A stretch of DNA of 64,000 nucleotides from Chloroflexota bacterium (GTDB lineage: Bacteria > Chloroflexota > Dehalococcoidia > Bin125): the NCBI GenBank assembly GCA_009838915.1, contig VXQT01000019.1, forward strand, positions 1 through 64,000, given 5' to 3'. Position numbers and translations under genes: made by a program. Below the pieces are notes generated by a model, which was not told where the DNA came from, ran no database searches, and was given only the letters and a program-made list of their open reading frames with translations. Shown here piece after piece: positions 1 through 8,421 of the stretch; position 1 is the stretch's first letter, and the number at the start of each line of letters is the position of its first letter.

Positions 1-1
1 C

Positions 2-661
2 CGGGCGGCGCGGGCGCCGGCGCCCGAACGGACCGCGTCGGGGGGGCTGGGCTGGACCCACTGGCGGGCGGTGGAGCTGGGTTCCCCCGACGCGCCCGCC
101 CGCGGGGGCGGCGCGGCAGTGGAGGCGCTGGGAGGCCTCGACATCCTGATCAACAACATGGGCGTCTCGCTGCGCGGCGGGGGGGACGAGGTCTGGCAGG
201 ACATGTTCGACCTCAACCTGATGGCGGCGGTGCGCACGACGCGGGCGGCGCTGCCGCATTTGATTGAGTCGGCCTCCGGTGACGGCGCGGACAGCTCATC
301 GATCATCCACATCGGCTCGATTTTCGGCCGCGAGGCCGGCGGCTCGGCGCAGTACAACGCGATGAAGGCGGCGATGCACAGCCACGCCAAGTCGCTGGCG
401 CTGGAACTGGGCCCTGACAACATCCGTGCCAATGCCGTGGCACCTGGTTCGATTGCCTGGCCCGACTCTCGATGGCAGACGCGCTACGAGGACGACCCCG
501 AGGGCATCCAGCGCAGCGTGCTGGATACGATCGCGTTCAATCGGTTCGGTCGACCGGAGGAAGTCGCCGACGTCGTCGCGTTCCTCGCCTCGCCGCGGGC
601 AAGCTGGGTGACGGGCGCGTGTCTCAACGTCGACGGCGGACAAACGCGATCCAACATCTAG
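2..661 (+). CDS. Short-chain dehydrogenase/reductase (SDR), 5'-truncated by window edge
   Basis: The frame is open at the left edge, so the Rossmann N-terminus with the TGxxxGxG nucleotide motif lies outside. What remains shows an NNMG motif (the usual NNAG position), a Ser in HIGSIFG, the catalytic YxxxK pair as YNAMK, and the C-terminal [11 protein letters not shown] typical of classical SDRs. The family oxidises or reduces alcohol/keto groups with NAD(P)(H); the substrate cannot be told. A GTG at 71 looks like a start, but the residues before it continue the fold, so it is probably internal. The first 70 bases are very G-rich and may contain base-calling errors. Confidence 0.85.
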   Translation, partial: RAARAPAPERTASGGLGWTHWRAVELGSPDAPARGGGAAVEALGGLDILINNMGVSLRGGGDEVWQDMFDLNLMAAVRTTRAALPHLIESASGDGADSSSIIHIGSIFGREAGGSAQYNAMKAAMHSHAKSLALELGPDNIRANAVAPGSIAWPDSRWQTRYEDDPEGIQRSVLDTIAFNRFGRPEEVADVVAFLASPRASWVTGACLNVDGGQTRSNI

Positions 662-689
662 ACTGGCTTCAACGCCGAGGAGACGCGCG

Positions 690-1163
690 ATGGACGAACA
701 CCGCTACGAACACAGCCGGACCACGCTGGGCGCGTTGCCGTCTCGCGCCTGGGAGGTGATGGGGCCGCGAGTGCTGCGGCCGTTGGTCGGTGGGATGGTA
801 GGCGCGGCGATCGTGGTGCTCTTCCTGGCCATTCGCGGCGGCACGGCGGTCGACCTGAACGAGCTGACCGGCACTGCCTGGGGCGGCTGGAGCCGTCATG
901 CGGACGTTCACCTGCTGATCGTGGTCAACTTCGCGGTTGTCGTGGCGATCGCGGTAAACTTCGCCGCCGAGTGGATTCACAATTGGCTGTACATCGGGCT
1001 GTGCGCGATGACTGCCGGAGTGATGATCGCGCTGCGCCAGCTTGCAGGAATCGAGGGCGGGGGAGGCAACATCCTGCTCGGCCTAATCGCCTTCTTCCTG
1101 GCGCTCGGCGTGGGAATCGGCGCCTGGGACGTGCGCAGCGTCGGTCGGCGGAGCGGGTACTAG
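690..1163 (+). CDS. Small four-helix integral membrane protein, unknown function
   Basis: A 157-residue protein with four predicted membrane segments at about residues 31-48, 72-92, 98-116 and 127-146, joined by short loops. The N-terminal 30 residues are charged and probably cytoplasmic. No catalytic or transporter motif is recognisable. It follows the SDR gene by 28 bases on the same strand, so cotranscription is possible, but nothing links their roles. I do not recognise the family. Confidence 0.6.
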   Translation: MDEHRYEHSRTTLGALPSRAWEVMGPRVLRPLVGGMVGAAIVVLFLAIRGGTAVDLNELTGTAWGGWSRHADVHLLIVVNFAVVVAIAVNFAAEWIHNWLYIGLCAMTAGVMIALRQLAGIEGGGGNILLGLIAFFLALGVGIGAWDVRSVGRRSGY

Positions 1164-1236
1164 TTACTAGCCGCTGCGCGAGGCCTTGATAAACTCGCCA
1201 CTGATTTACTGATACGCAGGCAAACGGAGACAGACG

Positions 1237-1662
1237 ATGCCGCAGTTCCCGTCCGTTGAATGGTTTGAGGCGCTCCGCGACACGGTGCAAGACGACCCGC
1301 ATTGGCGGGACTTCGGCATGATGGATTGCGCGATGGGCGTCAACGTCGGCGAAACCACGATCAAGCTGGTCTTCGACGGATACGAAATCCCGGAGATTGC
1401 CGACATCTCGTCATCGGCCGGCGACGAAGACCTTGATTTCACCCTGGTCATGCCCGAGGACCGCTGGCGAGAGATGATCGAGAACATCAAGAGCAATGGC
1501 CACGCTGACCTGCACCACACGCTGAACACGATCGACCTGGAGAGTCCGGAGGAGCTGGCCAAGGGCGAGGACTACAACCGCCGCGACCTCTTCTACCGCT
1601 TCAATCAAACGCTGCAGGACTTCTTCGACGCGTCCTCGTCAGTTGAAACGACGTTCGCATAG
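1237..1662 (+). CDS. Hypothetical protein, possibly SCP2-like sterol-carrier fold
   Basis: A soluble, acidic 141-residue protein. The pattern of a hydrophobic strand (TIKLVFDGYEI), a second strand (LDFTLVMPEDRW) and then a helix ending in NGHADLHHTLNTIDL resembles small SCP2-like lipid-binding domains, in which a beta-sheet closes over a hydrophobic tunnel. This is a fold-level impression only, without diagnostic residues. A GGAG Shine-Dalgarno lies just before the ATG. Neighbours give no pathway clue. Confidence 0.5.
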   Translation: MPQFPSVEWFEALRDTVQDDPHWRDFGMMDCAMGVNVGETTIKLVFDGYEIPEIADISSSAGDEDLDFTLVMPEDRWREMIENIKSNGHADLHHTLNTIDLESPEELAKGEDYNRRDLFYRFNQTLQDFFDASSSVETTFA

Positions 1663-1692
1663 GCGCCTGCCAGGCAGCGGCGCGCAGACATA

Positions 1693-2007
1693 ATGGTCCT
1701 CGCCGAACCGCGTCTCCGTGAAGTCCTACGTGCAGCCGGGTGGCCGCGGAACGAACTGGACAACGCCGTCACGATCGCCTTCCACGAAAGCCGCTGGAAT
1801 CCTCGCGCGTTCAACGGCGACGATCCCTCCGGCGGCAGCTACGGTCTGTTCCAAATCAATGCCTGGTGGCAGTACTTCGGCAAAGCGGAGATCGGCGAGC
1901 CGCTCGATCCGCTGTTAGCGATGCAACCGCTCTACAACGCCCGTTACGCACTGCGCATCTGGCGTAAATCCGGCTGGAAGCCATGGAACACAAAGCGGTT
2001 CATCTGA
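1693..2007 (+). CDS. Lysozyme-like / lytic transglycosylase domain protein (short)
   Basis: This 104-residue protein is essentially a bare lysozyme-fold domain. It has the catalytic glutamate in AFHESRWNP and the SYGLFQINAWW stretch (usual GLFQI/Q motif) that shapes the sugar-binding cleft in SLT-type transglycosylases and phage/resuscitation-factor lysozymes, then a C-terminal helix in the place of YNARYALRIW. Such enzymes cleave the MurNAc-GlcNAc bond of peptidoglycan. No signal peptide or membrane anchor is visible in the called start, which is odd for a cell-wall enzyme; the export signal may be missing or the protein may act differently. Start choice is by first ATG after the previous stop. 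Confidence 0.7.
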   Translation: MVLAEPRLREVLRAAGWPRNELDNAVTIAFHESRWNPRAFNGDDPSGGSYGLFQINAWWQYFGKAEIGEPLDPLLAMQPLYNARYALRIWRKSGWKPWNTKRFI

Positions 2008-2058
2008 GTCTCCGCTATTCTCGGTTGACATATCGGACAAGCACGACGAAGGATCGAC

Positions 2059-2892
2059 GTGGCCATCTCCGTCAAGTTGATTGACTACACCAAGGACCCG
2101 ATTCGCGCCCTCTACATGGCGTACCGCGTCTGTTACTCGGCGCTGACGCCGCAGCAGGTCCTCGACCGGATCGACGACGAGCGCATCCCGCAGGAGAAGA
2201 TGCTGGAGTTCGTCGAGGCGCGACTGCTCACCGGGCACATGTCGCCGTTGGAGCAGGTGCACTTCGAGTTCGGCATCTCCGGCGTCTCGCGCGCCTTTTC
2301 GCACCAGTTCGTGCGCCACCGTATCGGGATCAGCTTCGAGCAGCAGAGTCAGCGTTACGTCACCTACAAGGGCGGCTCATTCCCGTACACGGTGCCCAGA
2401 ACGGTCGAACGGGCCGGACTGGGCGACGACATGACGGCGCTCTTCGCCCAGGCGGGCGCGCTCTACGAAAAAATGGTCGAGGCCGGCGTGCCCGCCGAGG
2501 ACGCGCGCTTCCTGCTGCCCAACGCGACCAACACGAACTTCAAGATCACGGTCAATTTCGCGTCGCTGCTGCACATCTCCGACTTGCGGCTCTGCACACG
2601 CGCGCAGTGGGAGTTTCGCAAGGTCGTCTCCTTGATGCGGGCGGAGGTGGTCAGGGTCGCGCCTGAGCTAGGACGACAACTCCAGCCCAAGTGCGGCGAG
2701 CGACGGCTGGGCTATTGCGATGAGGACTACGAGGCCTGGGAGGAATGCCCGATCGGGCGCAAGCGGCCGCACAAAACCGAGCTGTTCAATCTCTACGATG
2801 CCTACCGCCAGGGCGAACTGGATGACCTCGACGCCGAGGACATGGCCATCATCGCCGCCGACGGCGACGAGGCCCCGGCGCACATTCGCTGA
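2059..2892 (+). CDS. thyX: FAD-dependent thymidylate synthase ThyX
   Basis: Makes dTMP from dUMP with methylene-tetrahydrofolate and FAD/NADPH, replacing ThyA. The ThyX signature is visible as FVRHRIGISFEQQSQRYV, the RHR-S loop that binds FAD and dUMP, followed by a C-terminal LRxxxRAQWE-type segment (LRLCTRAQWEFRKV). Length (277 residues) fits the longer ThyX group. GTG start with a GAAGGA-like ribosome site about 5 bases upstream. A TTGACA hexamer sits at 2025-2030, but no clear -10 follows. The last codon is only two bases from the convergent VOC gene. Confidence 0.95.
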   Translation: MAISVKLIDYTKDPIRALYMAYRVCYSALTPQQVLDRIDDERIPQEKMLEFVEARLLTGHMSPLEQVHFEFGISGVSRAFSHQFVRHRIGISFEQQSQRYVTYKGGSFPYTVPRTVERAGLGDDMTALFAQAGALYEKMVEAGVPAEDARFLLPNATNTNFKITVNFASLLHISDLRLCTRAQWEFRKVVSLMRAEVVRVAPELGRQLQPKCGERRLGYCDEDYEAWEECPIGRKRPHKTELFNLYDAYRQGELDDLDAEDMAIIAADGDEAPAHIR

Positions 2893-2893
2893 T

Positions 2894-3256
2894 CTACTCC
2901 ACCAGTTCCAGGAGCTGGACAAAATTTCCGTCGGGATCGAGCAGGGTGGCGACTTCGCCGCCCCAAGATTCCCGCTCCGGCTCACGATGCACCCGAATCT
3001 CCGGGTCGGTTGAGATCACACGCGAGAACTCGCTCGAGACGTCATCGACGAACAGGTTGATTTGCATCCGCTCAGGCTCCTGCGTTGGACCCGAGATCTC
3101 CGAGTGGTCGAGCAGGCGGATGAAGCCGCCCGCGGCGGCGAACACCGGATCGCGGAAACGCGCCATGCGCTCAAGCTCGAGCGTGTCACCATAGAAGCGG
3201 GTCATCGCATCGATCTGGTCGGTCCCGACCATGATCGTCAACTCGCGAACTTCCAT
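2894..3256 (-). CDS. VOC-superfamily (glyoxalase/bleomycin-resistance-like) protein
   Basis: A 120-residue single VOC unit with the paired beta-alpha-beta-beta-beta modules: first half MEVRELTIMVGTDQIDAMTRFYGD, second half ending ATLLDPDGNFVQLLEL, where DPDGN and the terminal Glu are the usual metal-site region. The expected first-half metal His is absent (TIMVGT), so metal binding or catalysis is uncertain. The start is placed at the Met opening the first VOC strand; an upstream in-frame Met would overlap the next gene. Lies 7 bases after the metallo-beta-lactamase fold gene and is probably cotranscribed with it. Confidence 0.75.
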   Translation of the reverse strand: MEVRELTIMVGTDQIDAMTRFYGDTLELERMARFRDPVFAAAGGFIRLLDHSEISGPTQEPERMQINLFVDDVSSEFSRVISTDPEIRVHREPERESWGGEVATLLDPDGNFVQLLELVE

Positions 3257-3263
3257 GCCGACC

Positions 3264-4088
3264 TCAGACCTCCAGTGAGAGCCCGTCGGCGGCGACGACG
3301 ATCGTCCCGTCGAAGGCCCGCCGCGCCTCCTCAACCAGCTCCCAGTCGCGTTCCAGGGACAAGATGTGGGTCAGGACGAGCGTGCTTGCGCCGGCGTCGC
3401 GAGCAACCCGCCCCGCCGACTCCGCTCTCGAGTGCGTGCCCTGCACGCCGCGATACAGTCCCGCGCGCGCCGACTCCGACAGGCCTTCGGCCATCCGCGC
3501 CAGGCAAGACTCCGTGTACGCCTCATGCACCAGCACGTCGACGCCGTCGGCCAGCGGGACCAGTGCGTCGGGCGCATACGTGGTGTCGCCTGTGTAGACC
3601 AACGAGCGGCCACCGGCCTCGAAGCGCCGCGCCAGGCACTCGAGGTAGGGCGCGTGCGGCACCTCGACCGAGCGCACGTCGATGCCGCAAATCTCGCGCT
3701 CGTCGCCGGGACGGGTCAATTCGACCGTGACGCCGTCCAACCACCTGTTGATGAAGTCGCTGGTGGCGTTGACGCGGGCGAAGCCGAGCGCCGCTTCGAT
3801 GTACGTGTCCGTATCGCGAGGTCCAAACACCGTCACCGGCGCTCCTCTACGCACTATCAGTCGAGTGAACAGCTCAATCACGCCCATCGCGTGGTCGAAG
3901 TGCAGATGAGACAGCACCACGTCAGATACCGAGTCCGCATCCAACCCCGAGTCAACCATCCGCTCCATGAAACCCGGTCCCGTATCCACCAGGAGCCGAG
4001 CATCGCCATGCGCCAGGTGGATCGACGCAGCCCCGCGCCGAGGGTTCACTGATCCCCCGGCCCCCGTCCCGCAGAAGGTGATGCGCAT
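3264..4088 (-). CDS. MBL-fold metallo-hydrolase (RNase Z / PhnP-like branch)
   Basis: A 274-residue metallo-beta-lactamase fold enzyme. The HxHxDH zinc motif is seen as SHLHFDHAMG; further ligands are the His in VEVPHAPYLE, the Asp in YTGDTTYAPD, and the His in LVLTHILSL. The N-terminal GTGAGGSVNPRRGAASI strand matches RNase Z/PhnP-type phosphodiesterases, so a phosphodiester or cyclic phosphate substrate is likely but not proven. The start is chosen because GGGGAG lies 9 bases upstream of this ATG, whereas the earlier in-frame ATG at 4127 has no ribosome site. Divergent from the DUF262 gene. Confidence 0.85.
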   Translation of the reverse strand: MRITFCGTGAGGSVNPRRGAASIHLAHGDARLLVDTGPGFMERMVDSGLDADSVSDVVLSHLHFDHAMGVIELFTRLIVRRGAPVTVFGPRDTDTYIEAALGFARVNATSDFINRWLDGVTVELTRPGDEREICGIDVRSVEVPHAPYLECLARRFEAGGRSLVYTGDTTYAPDALVPLADGVDVLVHEAYTESCLARMAEGLSESARAGLYRGVQGTHSRAESAGRVARDAGASTLVLTHILSLERDWELVEEARRAFDGTIVVAADGLSLEV

Positions 4089-4145
4089 GGTGTTGGTCTC
4101 CCCTAGTCCAATAGAATAGCCGGACATAGGAGGGTAGTCCTACAC

Positions 4146-5816
4146 ATGCGCAACCAACCGGAACCGAGAAGCTACGAGTTGCTCGACCTCATCCGACGGG
4201 CGCTCGACGGAACCCTAGTCTTGCCTGAATTTCAGAGAGACTTCGTCTGGAAACCTACTGCGGTCAAGCTCCTACTATCTTCCGTTGCTAAGGGGTGGCC
4301 GATCGGCTCTTTCATGCTCTGGAGACCCGACGACTTTACAATGGCCGTCAAGGACTTTGACGGCGTTGGCACGACTCATGGTGAAGGAGACGATACTCCT
4401 ACGTACCTATTGGATGGACAGCAGCGGCTAACAGCGCTGATCCACGCCTTCGACCATCAACGAACAACGGTCAAGTACGTTCTCAGTGGTGCTGGCGAGT
4501 ATCTATTGGCAGACCTAGAAGGAAACATCGAAGACCTAGTCGACCACAGGACCGAGAAGCAATTCGGGCGGGGCTTAACTACCACCAAAGGAAGAGCAAG
4601 AGAAGACATTGCACTCATCGAGGACATCGTTGATGACGGCAGATTCTCTCAGTGGGTAGAAGATTACTTCGACACCCACAAACTCGACTCAAGCAAGAAG
4701 CCAATACTGTTTGAACGACGCGCTGCACGACTCCCGGGCCTGAGGGCTTACTCTGTACCTGCAGTTGAGCTTGCGTCGACCCTAGACTTGGAAGCTGTAG
4801 CGAGGATTTTTGAGACTACGAACAAGACAGGAGTGAAGCTAAGCACAGTCGATCTTATGACAGCAAGGCTGTACCCGGCCGATTTCCGCCTTCGTGATGA
4901 GTGGACCGAGGTTCAAGAGCGGACCTACCCGATGGTCGGCCAGAACTTCTCTGACACTATCGATGCTGAGGATGTGCTTCGGATTCTTGCCTATTGGAGC
5001 ACTGATGGTGCTGGTGTGACCAGGGAACGAATACTCAAGTTGAGTCCAGATTTTGTCAAGATGCAGTGGGCAAGAGGAGTCAGCGCCCTCGGGGAAGCAA
5101 TGACACTACTTTCGGAGGTCATGGGCGTAGTGCAAGGCAGTTTGTTGCCCGCCCGGTTGATGGTGCTGCCTGTCGCGGTCGCACTGGATGCGGCGGGTGA
5201 GGGTGATGCCGCAAAGGCCGTTGACCGGGAAGACTTGCGGAACATGCTTGAGTCTTGGTTCTGGCGCGCGATCATTGATGAGACATTCGCTCGGTCAACC
5301 AACACGCGGGCGATAGGCCAGGCGAAGGAGCTAGTTCGGAGAGTAGAAGAACAGCAGTATTCGATGCAATCGGTGCTCAACGAAGAAGCTGCTAGCGGTC
5401 TCATTGATCGTCTGATTGATCCTAAGGCGTCCGATGGATTGCTAGAGGCCGCGGCACATGCCCTTGTGGTTGCTGCCGACGGTCAGGATTGGAAGGCAGA
5501 CGAGAAACCGCTTCGTGAGAAGGCTGGAACGCTGGAGAAGCACCACATCGTTCCAAGGGAAGGAGAGGGCGTGGAAGGATGGGAGAAGGTTAACTGCATC
5601 GCCAACATGACCCCGCAGTCGAAGGAGAGCAACATAGAGTTAGGAAAGAAGCTCCCTGGAGAGGCAGGAGTGGCTGGAAAACTGTTAGGTCCGCACTTTT
5701 GTGATGTGGGAGAACTTGGTCAAGTCGGCCATGACGGCTTCGACAGTTTCGTCTCGCGTCGTGCCAGGGAGATTGCAAGCGCTCTCATTGCGAAGGCCAA
5801 AAGGGATACGCCTTAG
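4146..5816 (+). CDS. DUF262 (GmrSD-type) protein with C-terminal HNH-like nuclease module
   Basis: A 556-residue protein. The N-terminal DUF262/ParB-like domain has PEFQRDFVW and DGQQRLTAL, the motifs that bind and hydrolyse nucleotide in GmrSD-type modification-dependent restriction enzymes. The C-terminus (about residues 465-500) has KHHIVPREG followed by NCIANMTPQSKESN, an HNH/DUF1524-like nuclease signature. This arrangement fits a single-chain type IV restriction or anti-phage enzyme cutting modified DNA. Base composition is foreign: sampled rows are about 50-52% G+C against about 70% in the next gene, so horizontal gain is likely. AGGAGG lies 12 bases before the ATG, inside a TAGGA/TCCTA inverted repeat. 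No partner methylase, integrase or second defence gene is next to it. Confidence 0.85.
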   Translation: MRNQPEPRSYELLDLIRRALDGTLVLPEFQRDFVWKPTAVKLLLSSVAKGWPIGSFMLWRPDDFTMAVKDFDGVGTTHGEGDDTPTYLLDGQQRLTALIHAFDHQRTTVKYVLSGAGEYLLADLEGNIEDLVDHRTEKQFGRGLTTTKGRAREDIALIEDIVDDGRFSQWVEDYFDTHKLDSSKKPILFERRAARLPGLRAYSVPAVELASTLDLEAVARIFETTNKTGVKLSTVDLMTARLYPADFRLRDEWTEVQERTYPMVGQNFSDTIDAEDVLRILAYWSTDGAGVTRERILKLSPDFVKMQWARGVSALGEAMTLLSEVMGVVQGSLLPARLMVLPVAVALDAAGEGDAAKAVDREDLRNMLESWFWRAIIDETFARSTNTRAIGQAKELVRRVEEQQYSMQSVLNEEAASGLIDRLIDPKASDGLLEAAAHALVVAADGQDWKADEKPLREKAGTLEKHHIVPREGEGVEGWEKVNCIANMTPQSKESNIELGKKLPGEAGVAGKLLGPHFCDVGELGQVGHDGFDSFVSRRAREIASALIAKAKRDTP

Positions 5817-5827
5817 ACTTCCAAGCC

Positions 5828-7066
5828 ATGCCACCCTTGACTGAACTCCGCGTCATTGACCATGGGCATGTGTGGGCGGGGCCCCTCCTCGGCATGTTCC
5901 TCGCCGATCTTGGAGCTGAGGTGATCAAGGTGGGGGCGCCTCACCGACGGTCGGGTGTATCGATTGGCGGGGCGCAGGCGCCGGTAGGGTCGATTGGCGG
6001 CGATCGCGGCTCGACCTCGGCGGACGATCCGCGGGCGTTTCATGGGCTCGACCGGGGCAAGAAGTCGATCTCGATTCACCTCGGCGACCCGCGCGGCAAA
6101 GCGCTGTACCTGCGGCTGGTTGAACAGTCGGACGTCGTGCTGGAGAACTTCTCGCCGCGCGTGATGCCCTCGCTGGGGCTGTCCTACGACGTGCTCTCCG
6201 AGGTCAACCCGCGGATCATCATGGTGGCGCTCTCGGCCTCAGGCGCGACCGAGGGTCCCTGGCGCAACCTGGTCACCTACGGACCGTCGCTGGCGGCGCT
6301 TTACGGGCTCAAGTCGCTGCTCGGATATCCTGACGATCCGCAGCCGCGCGAGGACACGGCCGACCTTGACCCGACCGCGGCCGGGCACGCGTTCGTGGCG
6401 CTGCTGGCCGCGCTTGAGTACCGCGATCGCACGGGTCGCGGGCAGTTCATCGACTTGGCGCAGGGCGAGGCGACCCTGCAGCGCGCCGCCGCGCCGCTGA
6501 TGGACTGGCTCTTGAACGGTCGTGACTCGAAGCCGCGCGGCAATCGCGGGTCGTCGATGGCGCCCCACGGCGTGTACCCGGCGGCGAACGACGACGCCTG
6601 GCTGGCCGTCGTGGTGCGCACAGATGCGGAGTGGTCGGCGCTCTGCGCGCTGTCCTTGCATCTCGACCGGACCGAGTGGCGGACGATGCGCGGGCGGCTG
6701 GCAGACCAGGATGCGCTGGACGAAGCAGTCTCGGCCTGGACGCGCAATCACGACGCGATGGAGCTGAGCATCGAGCTGCAGGGGCGCGGCGTACCGGCCT
6801 TCCCGCTGATGGATCCGACTTTGCTGCTGATCGACGAGGACTACGCGGCGCTCTCGTACGCCGGCCTGGATCTGCGCGCGGATGTCGCCGCCCCGCTGCG
6901 GGACGGGGCGCTCTACACGGGCGCGCCCTGGAAACTGTCCCGGACTCCGGCTGCGATTGCGGGGCCGGTGCCCAATCGGGGCGAGCATGACGACGAGATC
7001 TACGGCGACCTGCTCGGCCTCGACGAAGCAGCCCGCGTCGAGTTGCGCGAGGCCGGTGTCATCTAA
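5828..7066 (+). CDS. CaiB/BaiF family III CoA-transferase
   Basis: A 412-residue full-length class III CoA-transferase, which moves CoA between a CoA thioester and a free acid through Asp-bound intermediates. N-terminal RVIDHGHVWAGPLLGMFLADLGAEVIKV, the ENFSPRVM segment, and GRGQFIDLAQ are family landmarks. The likely catalytic Asp is in TADLDPTAAGHAF, immediately before the conserved GxxA helix. A Gly/Arg/Asp-rich insert (about residues 45-65) is longer than usual. Substrate unknown. It begins 11 bases after the foreign DUF262 gene. Confidence 0.9.
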   Translation: MPPLTELRVIDHGHVWAGPLLGMFLADLGAEVIKVGAPHRRSGVSIGGAQAPVGSIGGDRGSTSADDPRAFHGLDRGKKSISIHLGDPRGKALYLRLVEQSDVVLENFSPRVMPSLGLSYDVLSEVNPRIIMVALSASGATEGPWRNLVTYGPSLAALYGLKSLLGYPDDPQPREDTADLDPTAAGHAFVALLAALEYRDRTGRGQFIDLAQGEATLQRAAAPLMDWLLNGRDSKPRGNRGSSMAPHGVYPAANDDAWLAVVVRTDAEWSALCALSLHLDRTEWRTMRGRLADQDALDEAVSAWTRNHDAMELSIELQGRGVPAFPLMDPTLLLIDEDYAALSYAGLDLRADVAAPLRDGALYTGAPWKLSRTPAAIAGPVPNRGEHDDEIYGDLLGLDEAARVELREAGVI

Positions 7067-7075
7067 CCCCACCCA

Positions 7076-7125
7076 CTCTCCCCCCGCGGGGCGGGGGGAG
7101 ATGTCGCGTAGCGACAGAGGGGGCG
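7076..7125 (+). repeat. Dispersed two-hairpin palindromic repeat, copy 1
   Basis: An intergenic element made of a CTCCCCCCGC / GCGGGGGGAG hairpin followed by TGTCGC-GTA-GCGACA and ending CAGAGGGGGCG. A second copy in opposite orientation lies at 43899-43944, where the second hairpin has different bases but still pairs. It sits between a CoA-transferase gene and the dienelactone hydrolase gene. No coding potential is seen. It resembles REP-type palindromes of high-G+C genomes. Confidence 0.7.
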
Positions 7126-7183
7126 CCTCCACCGCCAGCGGTTATCCTCGCAAGGCTGATCGCATCCAGAGAGGACTCCCAAG

Positions 7184-7942
7184 ATGTGCCACCGATATGA
7201 TGCGCTGCCCGCGATCCCGCCGATCGCCGGGGCGGCGGTTGACGTTGAAGACCTGACCCTGACCGCGTCCGACGGGACCGACTTCGCCGCCTTTCACGCG
7301 CGGGCCGAATCGCCCACGGGACCGGGCATGGTGATCCTGCCTGACGTGCGCGGCCTGTTCCGCTTCTACGAGGAACTGGCGATCCGCTTCGCCGAGGTCG
7401 GCGTCGACGCCGTGGCGATTGACTACTTCGGCCGCACGGCCGGCAACTCGAAGCGTGACGCCGAGTTCGACTTCTGGCCCCACGTCCGCAGCACAACGGC
7501 CGACGGCATCGCCGCCGACACCGCGGCCGCCGTGGCCGTGCTGCGCGCCAACAATCCCGACCGTGCCGTCTTCACGGTCGGTTTCTGCTTCGGCGGCAGC
7601 AATAGCTGGCTGCAGGCCTCCTCCGGACACGGACTGGCGGGCGCGATCGGCTTCTACGGACGCCCGACCGCCGAGGGCCTCAACGGCGCGCCCGCACCCT
7701 CGGCCACTGTCTCCGAGATTACGTGCCCGATCCTGGGCCTGATGGGCGGCGCGGACGAGAGTATCCCGGCCGAAGCGGTCGCCGAGTGGGACTCCGCGCT
7801 TGCAGCAGGCGGCGTCACGCGTGAGATCGTCACCTACGACGGCGCTCCGCACAGCTTCTTCGATCGCACCTACGACGAGCACGTCGACGCCTGTAACGAC
7901 GCCTGGCAACGGATCCAGGCCTTCATCGCAGCCAACAGCTAG
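7184..7942 (+). CDS. Dienelactone hydrolase family protein
   Basis: A 252-residue alpha/beta hydrolase. The nucleophile elbow GFCFGG carries Cys135 instead of Ser, as in dienelactone hydrolases that open the enol-lactone in chlorocatechol or aromatic ring breakdown. The acid residue is probably Asp in GGADESIP and the base His in GAPHSFFDR. VILPDVRGL is the oxyanion-hole strand. AGAGGA ribosome site is 10 bases upstream. The cupin gene follows by 39 bases on the same strand. The true substrate may be other than dienelactone. Confidence 0.9.
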   Translation: MCHRYDALPAIPPIAGAAVDVEDLTLTASDGTDFAAFHARAESPTGPGMVILPDVRGLFRFYEELAIRFAEVGVDAVAIDYFGRTAGNSKRDAEFDFWPHVRSTTADGIAADTAAAVAVLRANNPDRAVFTVGFCFGGSNSWLQASSGHGLAGAIGFYGRPTAEGLNGAPAPSATVSEITCPILGLMGGADESIPAEAVAEWDSALAAGGVTREIVTYDGAPHSFFDRTYDEHVDACNDAWQRIQAFIAANS

Positions 7943-7981
7943 CGGCCCGCCCGCAGAGGAAGAACAGAGAGGCGAAGTCAC

Positions 7982-8368
7982 ATGCGAGTCACAAAGTCAT
8001 CCGACGGCGACACCAACCAGGCGAACGCGCCGATATTCACAGGCGGCAACGTCTGGGTGCGGGCGCTGGCCGGCTCGATCGGCGGCCAGAACGCCGCCGA
8101 CGACCAGGACTTCAACCTGGCTGTGGTGCAGTTCGGCGCCGGGGCCCGGACGAAGATGCATACGCACTCGTCCGAGCAGATGCTGTACGTGGTCTCGGGT
8201 ATCGGCAAGGTCGGCACGGCAGACGAAGAGCACACGATCTCGGTCGGCGACTTCGCGATCATCCCGCCGGGCGAGGAGCACTACCACGGCGCCGCCGACA
8301 CCGGCTCGCCGATGTCGCACCTGGCCATCACCCGCCGTGACTCGGTCACCGAGGTGACTGAAGACTGA
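7982..8368 (+). CDS. Single-domain cupin protein
   Basis: A 128-residue protein with cupin motif 1 as GARTKMHTHSSEQMLYVVSG (G-x5-H-x-H-x3-4-E-x6-G, metal ligands His, His, Glu) and motif 2 as GDFAIIPPGEEHYHGA (G-x5-P-x-G-x2-H). All four metal ligands are therefore present. Small cupins of this type act as dioxygenases, isomerases or sensors; the neighbouring dienelactone hydrolase makes a catabolic role plausible but this is inference. Confidence 0.85.
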   Translation: MRVTKSSDGDTNQANAPIFTGGNVWVRALAGSIGGQNAADDQDFNLAVVQFGAGARTKMHTHSSEQMLYVVSGIGKVGTADEEHTISVGDFAIIPPGEEHYHGAADTGSPMSHLAITRRDSVTEVTED

Positions 8369-8421
8369 TCACGGGACGGGAGCCGAGCGGGTCCCTGCGT
8401 GAAGCAGGGACTGTGGCATCG

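Noticed and set aside
2025-2054. Promoter for thyX with TTGACA
   Set aside because: The -35 is perfect, but no -10 hexamer lies 16-18 bases on, only the ribosome site region.
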